Both the position numbers and the translations under genes were made by a program. Shown piece after piece: positions 49,922 through 58,214 of a DNA stretch of 61,415 nucleotides (positions are counted from its first letter, which is position 1; every line of letters begins with the position of its first letter). This DNA comes from Bacteroidales bacterium UBA1176. Its GTDB lineage: Bacteria; Bacteroidota; Bacteroidia; Bacteroidales; WCHB1-69. Where the stretch lies: NCBI GenBank assembly GCA_002311645.1, contig DBYW01000038.1, positions 53,326 to 114,740 on the forward strand, written 5' to 3'. Below the pieces are notes generated by a model. That model did no database searches and had not been told where the DNA came from. It saw only the letters and a list, made by a program, of their open reading frames with translations.

Positions 49922-49993
49922 CCCCCCCTATCAAAAATTGTTGATAACTTTTTGAAAAAAGACTTGTTTTTAACCTATAATACGGGACTGCTC

Positions 49994-50220
49994 AAAGAGA
50001 TAATAGATAATAGTTAATAGTTATGTCAAAGCCAAAGACCAATCACCAATTAAAGCTAATAGCTAACGACTAATGGCCATTGGCCGTTGTTTGTTGGAAT
50101 CAATTTCTTAATTTCTTAATTATCAACGACCAAATACCTTATAGTTCATGGCCAAAGTCCAAAGTTCAAAGTTCCAACGATCAACAGCCAATCGCCAACC
50201 ACCATATTTTCTGCCAAACT
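49994..50220. repeat. Degenerate word-repeat region
   Basis: About 225 bases without a gene between the IS110 right flank and gtrA. It consists of drifting copies of short words: GATAATAG / TTAATAG, then CTAATAGCTAACGACTAATGG, CCATTGGCC, then CCAAAGTCCAAAGTTC and CCAATCGCCAACC. The composition matches the 7088-7122 repeat on the other strand. Confidence 0.6.
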
Positions 50221-50244
50221 CTTGCCCCTGTCGGGAGGAAACCT

Positions 50245-50739
50245 TTAGCAGAACCTCAGCACCAGAAAGATGACGAGCTCCACGGCAAGGATGCTGCACA
50301 TCATCCACCAACGGGCGGGTTTGGTTTCGGGAGCGAAGGTGAAAATCTTGTTGAAAAGATAATTGAGCAATCCTACCGGGAGGGCCATGATGGCACTGGC
50401 CCAATAGTTGTTCACACCGAAGCGCTCCATGATGCCTATGCCGAAAATATTGACGAAATAGGTGATTGCACAAACCATGACAAACTTGAAAATCAACCTG
50501 TTGTCGCCAACCTTAAATACAATTTTCCCATACGTCTTGAAGTTGAAAAGCACACTAATGATTGTGCCAAGGAAAGCCGCCAACACAAAGGGCTCCTTCA
50601 GCGAAGTCATGCCCAACAAGTAACGCAGCACAGCGAATACGGCCCACCCAAACGCAGTATTCAAAGCCGCTACGAAAACAAAGCGGATGAATTCCGGTGT
50701 GAGGACTTTCTTTATGAGATTTTGTATATTTTGAAGCAT
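50245..50739 (-). CDS. GtrA-like membrane protein
   Basis: A small flippase-like protein of the GtrA/DPMS family, 164 residues with four membrane segments. FIRFVFVAALNTAFGWAVF, LGTIISVLFNFKTYGKIVF and LPVGLLNYLFNKIFTF show the NF...K and N..F patterns of GtrA proteins that help translocate undecaprenyl-phosphate sugars. The start at 50739 (MLQNIQNLIKKVLTPEF) lies just after its -7 box; an ATG at 50790 would lie upstream of it. It is divergent from rho. Confidence 0.88.
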   Translation of the reverse strand: MLQNIQNLIKKVLTPEFIRFVFVAALNTAFGWAVFAVLRYLLGMTSLKEPFVLAAFLGTIISVLFNFKTYGKIVFKVGDNRLIFKFVMVCAITYFVNIFGIGIMERFGVNNYWASAIMALPVGLLNYLFNKIFTFAPETKPARWWMMCSILAVELVIFLVLRFC

Positions 50740-50753
50740 TTTTTTTAAGCGCG

Positions 50754-50761
50754 CAAAAATA
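50754..50761 (-). promoter_or_regulatory. -7 box for gtrA
   Basis: TATTTTTG on the minus strand lies 14 bases before the gtrA ATG and faces the rho box 12 bases away. Confidence 0.55.
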
Positions 50762-50773
50762 TGAAAAAAATTG

Positions 50774-50781
50774 TATTTTTG
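50774..50781 (+). promoter_or_regulatory. -7 box for rho
   Basis: TATTTTTG in the context AAAATTGTATTTTTGCCG. It leaves a leader of about 90 nt before the rho start. Confidence 0.6.
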
Positions 50782-50879
50782 CCGCCTCATTACAAAATGC
50801 GGTTCACACCCATTGTTCCTATCATTTTTGTGACACCGCCACCTTTAAAATTATTAATGCGAAATATAATCAACACAAC

Positions 50880-52697
50880 ATGTTAGATTCAAATGAACAG
50901 AAGCCTCGGAGAAGGAGAATTACTACGAATAGTGCTCTTCCCGTGGCCACTTCTAACCAAAACAAGAAAACGGCGAAAGTCAACCTCTCGGAAAAGAAAA
51001 CGGGAGAAATATTTAAAGATATTCCGCCTGTGGCAGAGACAACACGTGACATTGAACATAAAATGGAGCATCGCGAAGAGTTTGTGATGTTCGCGAATCC
51101 ACTTCCTCTGAGCGAGAAACCCAAACAGACTCGGAAACGCAAGGAAAAGATTGACGCTGTGACATCGGCTGTTGCCCCGGTTCCTGCAGAAAGCGTGAAT
51201 CTGCCAGAACCTCCTGTAAAACGCAAGCGCGGTCGTCCCAAAAAGAGCGAAGCCGCCCAACAGCAGGAAAAGTTGGTTTTCAATGAACCTGAAGCAGTTC
51301 CGGAAGAAACGAGATTGCCGGACATCCCTATTTTAGACCCGGAGGTTCTGCCCGGTTCCACGGCTTCCGAATATCATTTTGTGGCACCGGAAGCACAGGT
51401 CGGCTCCGTGGAGGAGCCTGTGGACACGTTCACCAAGGAGGAGAAAAAAAAGCACTATAAGAAGAAACAAAAGAATGACGATCTTCCAACGGAGACGCCA
51501 AGGTCTGCAAATGACGAAAGAAAAGAGGAAGAAAAAAAATTGGAGGAACAGGCTAAGCAAATAGCAGAGTCGCAGTATGAAGGCACGGTGATGGCCGAGG
51601 GTGTGCTTGAAATCACCAGTGATAATTGCGGTTTCCTGCGTTCGTCTGACTACAACTACCTTACTTCTCCTGATGACATCTACGTGTCCCTCTCCCAAAT
51701 CAAGCTTTTCGGTCTGAGGAACGGTGACACGGTGTATGGCGCCATCCGTCCGCCCAAGAGTGGTGAGAAATTCTTTCCATTGACTAAAATTGACAAAATC
51801 AACGGGCGCGACCCTGAAGAAATCCGCGACCGTGTGCCGTTCGATTACCTTACACCCCTTTTCCCGGACGAGAAAATCAACCTCACGGGACATGCGGGAT
51901 GTAATTTGTCCACACGCGTCATCGACCTTTTCGCCCCCATAGGCAAGGGACAACGCGGGCTCATAGTGGCGCAGCCCAAGACGGGTAAGACTGTGTTGCT
52001 GAAGGATGTTGCGAATGCCATTGCCGCCAACCATCCGGAAATCTATTTGATCATACTGCTCATTGATGAGCGTCCCGAAGAGGTCACTGACATGCAGCGG
52101 AGCGTCAATGCCGAGGTCATCTCCTCCACTTTCGACGAACCTGCCGAACGTCACGTCAAAATTGCCAATATGGTGCTTGAGAAAGCCAAGCGCATGGTCG
52201 AGTGCGGGCACGATGTCTGCATTCTTCTCGACTCCATCACCCGTTTGGCCCGGGCATTCAACACCATGGCGCCGGCATCCGGCAAGGTGCTCTCCGGCGG
52301 TGTCGAAGCCAATGCGCTCCAAAAACCCAAACGCTTTTTCGGAGCGGCACGCAACATCGAAAATGGCGGGTCTTTGACCATTATTTCCACCGCCCTCATC
52401 GAAACGGGCTCCCGAATGGACGAGGTTATCTTCGAGGAATTCAAAGGCACGGGCAATATGGAACTTCAGTTGGATCGTAAACTCTCCAACAAACGCATCT
52501 ATCCCGCCGTGGATCTGACCGCTTCCAGCACCCGTCGTGACGACCTGCTCCAAACACCCGAAGTCCGCCAAAAAATGTGGATTCTTCGGAACCATATCGC
52601 CGATATGAATACCATTGAAGCCATGTCTTTCCTCAAAGAGAGAATGGAACGGACCAAGACCAACGAGGAATTCCTGGCTTCCATGAATGGAGAATAA
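50880..52697 (+). CDS. rho: Transcription termination factor Rho
   Basis: A hexameric RNA helicase of 605 residues. The first ~225 residues are a charged, low-complexity extension with an AT-hook-like KRGRPKKSE (about residue 120), as in other Bacteroidota Rho proteins. The cold-shock RNA-binding domain follows (EGTVMAEGVLEITSDNCGFLRSS). The ATPase core has Walker A AQPKTGKTVLLKDV, LLIDERPEEVTDM, Walker B CILLDSITRLARA and the Q/R-loop GKVLSGGVEANALQKPKRFFG. The start at 50880 is the first ATG of the frame. Confidence 0.97.
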   Translation: MLDSNEQKPRRRRITTNSALPVATSNQNKKTAKVNLSEKKTGEIFKDIPPVAETTRDIEHKMEHREEFVMFANPLPLSEKPKQTRKRKEKIDAVTSAVAPVPAESVNLPEPPVKRKRGRPKKSEAAQQQEKLVFNEPEAVPEETRLPDIPILDPEVLPGSTASEYHFVAPEAQVGSVEEPVDTFTKEEKKKHYKKKQKNDDLPTETPRSANDERKEEEKKLEEQAKQIAESQYEGTVMAEGVLEITSDNCGFLRSSDYNYLTSPDDIYVSLSQIKLFGLRNGDTVYGAIRPPKSGEKFFPLTKIDKINGRDPEEIRDRVPFDYLTPLFPDEKINLTGHAGCNLSTRVIDLFAPIGKGQRGLIVAQPKTGKTVLLKDVANAIAANHPEIYLIILLIDERPEEVTDMQRSVNAEVISSTFDEPAERHVKIANMVLEKAKRMVECGHDVCILLDSITRLARAFNTMAPASGKVLSGGVEANALQKPKRFFGAARNIENGGSLTIISTALIETGSRMDEVIFEEFKGTGNMELQLDRKLSNKRIYPAVDLTASSTRRDDLLQTPEVRQKMWILRNHIADMNTIEAMSFLKERMERTKTNEEFLASMNGE

Positions 52698-52781
52698 TCC
52701 AGTCTTGGAGAAGACCGCATTATTAACTGTGAACGTGGGATAACTTTGTCGCGATTTTGTCCTGAACATTTGAGAAAATCC

Positions 52782-52789
52782 TATCTTTG
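52782..52789 (+). promoter_or_regulatory. -7 box for the beta-lactamase-like gene
   Basis: TATCTTTG ends only eight bases before the ATG at 52798. A TTTG lies 22 bases upstream of the box (52756-52759). The predicted transcript has almost no leader. Confidence 0.6.
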
Positions 52790-52797
52790 CAGTTGCT

Positions 52798-54105
52798 ATG
52801 CTTAAAAGAATCTCAATTGCATTTTTTGTCTTCTTCTTGTGTGTCAGTTTTTTAAAAGCCGATACCCTCTCTCGGGACTCTTCGGGATGCGGTTTTGTCG
52901 TCCCGTTTCAACTCAAGGCACTGACAGCAGCCGTGCCAACGGACATTTCCGACAATCCTGTTCTCATGGATTCTCTGAACATGTTTGCCGACAAGCTCGG
53001 CGAGCGGCTCAACGGCACGGTTCTGATTGCCCGGCATGACACCATCCTCCTTCAGAAAACATACGGCTATCTGGAACTTTTTAAAAGCTATGACGGCTAT
53101 GGCTGGATGTCGGCTTCGGATTTGAGCAAACGCCGTCGCATGTATGCCAACACAATGATCAACAATAGCCTTTTCGAGTTGGCATCCGTTTCCAAACAAT
53201 TCACCGCCGCTGCCGTCCTCAAACTCTGTAGCGAAGAAAAAATCAGCCTCACAGACACGTTGGGCAAGTTTTTTCCCGAGCTTCCATACGGTGAGATTAC
53301 CATTCGTCAGCTCCTCAACCATACTGCTGGCCTGCCGGAGTATTTTAATTTCGACTACGAAGTCTATGACACCTCCACATTCGTTACCAACGAGCAACTG
53401 ATACGTGTCCTGGCACAGTCCAAGCCGAAACGCATGTTTCTTTCGGGGTTAGGATACAAGTATTGCAACACCAACTACGCAGTGCTGGCTGCCATTGTCG
53501 CCCAAGTGGCAGGAATGCCGTTTGAGCAATATGTGCGCGATTACCTGTGGAAGCCCGCCGGTATGAAGAACACATATTTTTTCACCGAATTGGTGGGACT
53601 CTACCCCGGCAATGTCCAACCCGAGTTTCATGTACGCAAAGGACAGGATTATGTGAACGTGAAACCCATCGAGAATATCACGTCACGACCCCTTACCCGC
53701 GGACATTGGAGGGACGGCAGGCTTGCCATATACGACCGTCTCAATGGAATCCTTGGAGACAAGGGTGTCTATACGACCGCCGAAGACCTGCTGCGCTGGA
53801 CCAATGTCTACTACATGGAATACCAAATTCTCCAGCAAAATTGGATAGATATGGCCACGCAGAAACAAAACAAGCTGCCCGATGGCACCTACCCTCGTGA
53901 TCTTTATGGCTATGGCGTCCATTTGGAAGAAAGTCCAGACCATGGCTTCCTCGTCTACCATGGCGGTCTCTGGGACGGCTACCACAATCTTTGGCTTTAT
54001 CGCCCCGCCGATGGGTTGGTCATCATTTTCCTTGGCAATTATTACAACTCTGCACACACGGGCAAAAGCAACGAGCTGTTGGGAATATACGACAGACTTC
54101 ACTGA
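52798..54105 (+). CDS. Serine beta-lactamase/penicillin-binding-like hydrolase
   Basis: An exported class C-like serine hydrolase of 435 residues. It has a signal peptide MLKRISIAFFVFFLCVSFLKA, the catalytic S130-V-S-K133 (ELASVSKQFTAAAVLKL), Y222-C-N224 and H388-G-G390. IRQLLNHTAGLPEYF is typical of the PBP4*/esterase EstB branch. Such proteins are mostly esterases, D-aminopeptidases or peptidoglycan enzymes; antibiotic resistance should not be assumed. A PHP phosphatase gene follows after 29 bases. Confidence 0.9.
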   Translation: MLKRISIAFFVFFLCVSFLKADTLSRDSSGCGFVVPFQLKALTAAVPTDISDNPVLMDSLNMFADKLGERLNGTVLIARHDTILLQKTYGYLELFKSYDGYGWMSASDLSKRRRMYANTMINNSLFELASVSKQFTAAAVLKLCSEEKISLTDTLGKFFPELPYGEITIRQLLNHTAGLPEYFNFDYEVYDTSTFVTNEQLIRVLAQSKPKRMFLSGLGYKYCNTNYAVLAAIVAQVAGMPFEQYVRDYLWKPAGMKNTYFFTELVGLYPGNVQPEFHVRKGQDYVNVKPIENITSRPLTRGHWRDGRLAIYDRLNGILGDKGVYTTAEDLLRWTNVYYMEYQILQQNWIDMATQKQNKLPDGTYPRDLYGYGVHLEESPDHGFLVYHGGLWDGYHNLWLYRPADGLVIIFLGNYYNSAHTGKSNELLGIYDRLH

Positions 54106-54134
54106 TTAATGAAACCATCAAGACAAATATAATC

Positions 54135-54974
54135 ATGATAGAACTGAACACAAACTATCATACACACAGCACGTATTGCGACGGAAAGGAGCCTTTGCCT
54201 GCGTTTGTGACCGCTGCCGAGAAACTATATTATACCCAGTTGGGTTTTTCTTCGCACGCTCCTGTCTCCTTTGAAAACGATTTTGGCATAAAGGAGGAGG
54301 ACATTGGCAATTATTGTGATGAGATCGATGCACTCCAACAACAGACACCCATGCTGTTGCTCAAATCCTTGGAATGCGATTTCATCCCCGGATATTCCAA
54401 ATCCTTTGACACTTTTCGCAACGAGTACAATCTTGACTATATCATCGGTGGAGTACACCTTGTGTTGCCAGAACATCGTGACGGAATCTGGTTTATTGAT
54501 GGTTCCAAACGCGAAATCTATGATGATGGCCTTGCCCATCTTTTCGACCATGACATCCGCAGGGCCGTGACCCGCTTTTGGGAACAGACGTTTGAGATGA
54601 TCGAGACTGAACATTTTGAAATCATCGCCCACTTTGACAAAATAAAAATGCACAACCAGCACCGTTTTTTCGAGGATGGTGAAAAATGGTATCAAGTGCT
54701 GGCTGACAAGGCTTTGCAACTTATCAAGCGGCACGACCTCATCGTGGAAATCAACACACGGGGACTCTACAAGAAGCGTTGCGATGCCTTTTATCCCTCC
54801 ACGACATTGCTGAAAAAGGCCCGGAAACTCGATATCCCCGTCATTATCAGCAGTGATGCCCACAAATCCGAAGACCTCGGCCAGTTTTGCCCCGAGGCAC
54901 GCGACGAACTTATCCGTTGCGGCTATGACCACCTCGCTGTTTTTGACTCCGTCACCCGTCAGTTCCAATATTGA
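54135..54974 (+). CDS. PHP-domain phosphatase (histidinol-phosphatase HisK-like)
   Basis: A trinuclear-metal PHP phosphoesterase of 279 residues. Metal-binding motifs are NYHTHSTYCDG, FSSHAPVS, SLECDFIPGY, IIGGVHLV, EIIAHFDKIK, VEINTRGLYKKR and ISSDAHKSEDLG, in the order of the HisK-type histidinol-phosphate phosphatase. No other his gene is in the window, so a different phosphate ester is possible. The start MIELNTNYHTHS was chosen because an upstream frame start at 53991 lies inside the preceding gene. Confidence 0.88.
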   Translation: MIELNTNYHTHSTYCDGKEPLPAFVTAAEKLYYTQLGFSSHAPVSFENDFGIKEEDIGNYCDEIDALQQQTPMLLLKSLECDFIPGYSKSFDTFRNEYNLDYIIGGVHLVLPEHRDGIWFIDGSKREIYDDGLAHLFDHDIRRAVTRFWEQTFEMIETEHFEIIAHFDKIKMHNQHRFFEDGEKWYQVLADKALQLIKRHDLIVEINTRGLYKKRCDAFYPSTTLLKKARKLDIPVIISSDAHKSEDLGQFCPEARDELIRCGYDHLAVFDSVTRQFQY

Positions 54975-54998
54975 TATTCTGAATAACACACTATAAAG

Positions 54999-55886
54999 AT
55001 GATTTTTCGCTCCAAACCCAATCTCTGGTTCCGTTATTTGCTGACGACACTGTCGCCACGCTGGAGCGTGCGCGTGCTCTATCGGCATTGTCACCACAAA
55101 AAACTGAATCTCGACAATCCGCAAACCATGGACGAAAAAATCCAGTGGCTCAAATTGCACTACTGCCAACAGGACATTGTCAAACAGTGTGCTGACAAGT
55201 ACCGTGTGCGCGAATATGTGGAGTCGTGCGGATTGGGGCATATCCTTAATCCTCTTGTTGCCAAATATCATTCTGCCAAAGAGATACCATGGCCGGATTT
55301 GCCCAATAAATTTGTGCTGAAATGGAACTTCGGCGATGGCGGCAATGTCATTTGCCCTGACAAAAGCAAATTGGATATTCCCGCTGCCGTACGCGATCTC
55401 AACAAGTTCGGGAAATTGAAATTTCACCTCATCTCTGCCGAGCCGCAGTACGACATTGCGGAAAAACTTATCCTTTGCGAGGAGTTCATCGAAACTGCGG
55501 ATGGCCATGCCCCTGTGGATTATAAGTTTTACTGCTTTAACGGCAAGGCTGAATACGTGCTTTGCTGCTATGGCCGCGGCGAACGCGAGAAACCTGCTTT
55601 TTATTTCTTTGACCGCCAATGGAAATTGCAAAGACTCAACAAGCAAGGTAAAGACGCCCCCGCTGACTTCACGCTTCCCAAGCCCGAAGGCATGGAGCAA
55701 CTCTTTGAATATGCCGAGATTCTGTCAAAACCCTTCCCTTTTGTGCGCGCAGACTTCTATCTTGAAAACGGAAAACCCTGTTTCGGTGAACTCACGTTCA
55801 CACCAGGGGGCGGTTTTGACAGCGGGAGACTTCCCGAAACAGACCTTTTGTTTGGAAGTATGATAAAACTTCCTGATATCAAGTAA
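54999..55886 (+). CDS. TupA-like ATP-grasp glycan protein
   Basis: A 295-residue protein of the TupA-like ATP-grasp family found in capsule and teichuronopeptide loci. Visible are NPQTMDEKIQWLKL, ADKYRVREYV, KFVLKWNFGDGGNVIC (nucleotide-binding glycine-rich stretch), ILCEEFI, PVDYKFYCFNGKAEYV, RADFYLENGKPCFGELTFTP and GGGFDSG. It probably ligates or transfers onto a surface glycan; the exact reaction is unknown. It precedes the polymerase/transferase fusion by 12 bases. Confidence 0.88.
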   Translation: MIFRSKPNLWFRYLLTTLSPRWSVRVLYRHCHHKKLNLDNPQTMDEKIQWLKLHYCQQDIVKQCADKYRVREYVESCGLGHILNPLVAKYHSAKEIPWPDLPNKFVLKWNFGDGGNVICPDKSKLDIPAAVRDLNKFGKLKFHLISAEPQYDIAEKLILCEEFIETADGHAPVDYKFYCFNGKAEYVLCCYGRGEREKPAFYFFDRQWKLQRLNKQGKDAPADFTLPKPEGMEQLFEYAEILSKPFPFVRADFYLENGKPCFGELTFTPGGGFDSGRLPETDLLFGSMIKLPDIK

Positions 55887-55898
55887 ACCCATACGACC

Positions 55899-58214
55899 AT
55901 GAAACAGACTGTCGCAAAATATCTGCTTTTCTTTACGCTTGCTTTGGTGGTTGTATCGTATTTGCCTTGGATATACTTGACCAAAAGCTATTACATCATT
56001 CGTTACGCCATAATGGGCTCCATGGCTCTGTCAGCGGCGCTCACCTTCTCGTTTGACCGCTATTTCTCTATTCGCTTCATGCGGATTTTTTTCATGACCA
56101 TCGCCATAGTCTTGGTTGAATTCGTGGTCTTCTATTTTACAGGGCACCGGTTTCGCATTGCGGACATCACCCAGCTTGTCATTCCATTCCTCTGTGTTGG
56201 GGTCGGTCTTTCCCTCAATTGTGACATCAAAACGTGGGCCAATATCTGCTATTTTTATACGATATGCCTGATTGTGATGGGTGTTATTAATTGCTTCTAT
56301 TGGGCGGGCGGGTTGTATATTCCTGAATATTACATGTTTAATGAAGGAAAAAATCAGGTGGGCGGAATCCTTGCCATTGCAGGATTGGTATGCCTTTTCT
56401 TTGGCATCCAGATAAAAGAGCAGAGAATACATTTCTTGGTGCTGTTCATCCTCTCATTGTTGCTGTTGTTGCTGATACGTGCGCGTTCCGATTTCTTTGC
56501 CCTTCTTGTGGTGGCCTCATTTATCACGCTCAAGGATACGAACTGGCGTTGGAACTACAAGATGGTACTCACCCTTCTCTGTTTTGGACTGATTAGCTAC
56601 ATTCTCTACACGGCCTTCCTCAGTGATGAATTGCATACGTTCATGCTCGGCGGGAAATCATCGCAGAATCTGGATGTCGTCACGTCCAATCGCTTGGCTC
56701 GTGACAAACAGGGACTTGAGTATATCTTCAACGAGTCCGCCATAGGTGAACAAGAGGAAGGGTCCGGCATATTACTTATACATAATTATGTGTTGTTGAG
56801 ACTTGTGCGCTATGGTGTTTGGTCGTTTGCCTTGGTGGGTTTCTATTTGTATTTTGGCGTAAAGACTATTTTGGCGCTTTTCAGTGCCCGCAAGACGGAC
56901 ATCCGTGATGTGGGCTATGTCGCTTGTGCACTGCCGTTGATCGTGAGTTTTGTGGAACCCAATTTCCCTTATGGGCCCGGTTCCGTGCAAATGTTGGCAT
57001 TCCTGTTGTTGGGGGCTACCTTCTACAACAAGCAGCAGCAACCTCGTCATGCCATTTTTGCAAACGATGGACATCTCTCCAAAGTGCTGCATCTTTGTAA
57101 TGATTTTTCTAACAGCAAGGTGCATGCAGAACTCTACCGCCAACTTGACAGAGCCGGTGTGGACCAAGTGGTCTATTCTCCTATTCGCAGTCAGGAATTA
57201 GAGGGCCGAAATGCCTTCGAGGGCACGCATACAGATATTGTTTATTCGTTTATACTGAAGCCGTTACATCGTTTCTTTTTCAACAGGAAGGTGGATGTGG
57301 TCGCAAAAGATGTTGCCAAGCGCGTGGATTTGTCGCACGTGGCTTGTGTGCATGCCACTAACCTTTTCAGTGATGGTGCCGTCGCGCTTTACCTGAAACG
57401 TCACTACGGCATTCCTTATATCGTGGCCGTGCGCAACACCGACCTCAATGCGTTTCTGCGCTATGCTCCACATCTTTGGTGGGTGCATCGTGCTGTGATT
57501 CGCGACGCCGACAAGGTTGTTTTCATCAGCCCTTCGTTACAACGGCGCTTGACAAACCATTGGACCTTGGCTGGGATGCGGGATCTGCTGTGCGACAAGA
57601 GTTTGCTTATTCCCAATGGGGTTAACGAATACTGGCTCACTCATATTCAAAAGACTCCCGTTGCTCCAGCCACGTCGCACCACTTGTTATATGTAGGCAT
57701 TTTTGACGACAACAAGAACGTGTTGCGCCTTATGCAGGCTGTTTTGCAACTCAAGGCTCGAATCCCCGATATACATCTTGACCTTGTGGGCGGCGATGGA
57801 AACCGGGAGCAGGAGGTCCTTGCGCTTGCTGAAAAACACCCGGATAGTTTCCAATATCGGGGCAAAATCTACGACAAACCTGCTTTGCAACAGGTTTATG
57901 CCGAAAATCGCGTATTTGCGATGCCTTCGCTGCATGAAACATTCGGGTTGGTTTATGTTGAGGCACTCACACAGGGTCTGTCATTGCTTTACACGTGCAA
58001 CGAAGGTGTTGACGGACTCTTCGAGGAACCCGTCGGAGAGGCTGTGACACCCACGAATGAGGGAGAGATTGTCGATGCCTTGAATAAATTGCTTACAGAG
58101 CCTCAAAACTATCGGGCACCTGTTGCTGAGGAACTGAAAAAGTTCGACTGGGAGAAAATTGCTACAATTTATCAACAAATATATCATGTTATCGGTCATT
58201 TGTCCCATTTATAA
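55899..58214 (+). CDS. O-antigen polymerase (Wzy-like) fused to GT4 glycosyltransferase
   Basis: A 771-residue two-part protein. Residues 1-~380 hold about ten membrane segments with a long outer loop and the pattern of O-antigen ligase/polymerase proteins (HRFRIADITQLVIPFLCVG, EGKNQVGGILAIAGLV, EEGSGILLIHNYVLLRLVRYG). Residues ~385-771 are a GT-B family 4 transferase: VLHLCNDFSNSKVHAELYRQ, IPNGVNEYW, LLYVGIFDDNKNVLRLMQA, and the E-x7-E motif in SLHETFGLVYVEALTQG (~677-693). The frame is continuous through the junction. The next GT2 gene overlaps its end by 29 bases. Confidence 0.88.
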   Translation: MKQTVAKYLLFFTLALVVVSYLPWIYLTKSYYIIRYAIMGSMALSAALTFSFDRYFSIRFMRIFFMTIAIVLVEFVVFYFTGHRFRIADITQLVIPFLCVGVGLSLNCDIKTWANICYFYTICLIVMGVINCFYWAGGLYIPEYYMFNEGKNQVGGILAIAGLVCLFFGIQIKEQRIHFLVLFILSLLLLLLIRARSDFFALLVVASFITLKDTNWRWNYKMVLTLLCFGLISYILYTAFLSDELHTFMLGGKSSQNLDVVTSNRLARDKQGLEYIFNESAIGEQEEGSGILLIHNYVLLRLVRYGVWSFALVGFYLYFGVKTILALFSARKTDIRDVGYVACALPLIVSFVEPNFPYGPGSVQMLAFLLLGATFYNKQQQPRHAIFANDGHLSKVLHLCNDFSNSKVHAELYRQLDRAGVDQVVYSPIRSQELEGRNAFEGTHTDIVYSFILKPLHRFFFNRKVDVVAKDVAKRVDLSHVACVHATNLFSDGAVALYLKRHYGIPYIVAVRNTDLNAFLRYAPHLWWVHRAVIRDADKVVFISPSLQRRLTNHWTLAGMRDLLCDKSLLIPNGVNEYWLTHIQKTPVAPATSHHLLYVGIFDDNKNVLRLMQAVLQLKARIPDIHLDLVGGDGNREQEVLALAEKHPDSFQYRGKIYDKPALQQVYAENRVFAMPSLHETFGLVYVEALTQGLSLLYTCNEGVDGLFEEPVGEAVTPTNEGEIVDALNKLLTEPQNYRAPVAEELKKFDWEKIATIYQQIYHVIGHLSHL

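Larger units (their letters stand above)
48646..49981 (+). mobile_element. IS110-family insertion sequence (boundaries approximate)
   Basis: An apparently intact IS110-group element: about 280 bases of structured non-coding left end, one 331-codon transposase, and about 60 bases of right end. There are no long terminal inverted repeats, as expected. The right boundary is placed at the AT at 49980-49981, where a 7-nt and a 9-nt match to the left-end RNA meet. The left boundary near 48646 is less certain. Confidence 0.65.

Noticed and set aside
49940..49950. TTGTTGATAAC after the IS110 transposase resembles a DnaA box (TTATCAACA on the other strand).
   Set aside because: A single imperfect box with no cluster, no dnaA or dnaN nearby; it lies within or at the end of the insertion sequence. 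No origin is claimed.
52798..54105. Antibiotic-resistance beta-lactamase.
   Set aside because: The SxxK, YxN and HGG motifs are shared with esterases and peptidases of the family; nothing in the sequence or context indicates resistance.
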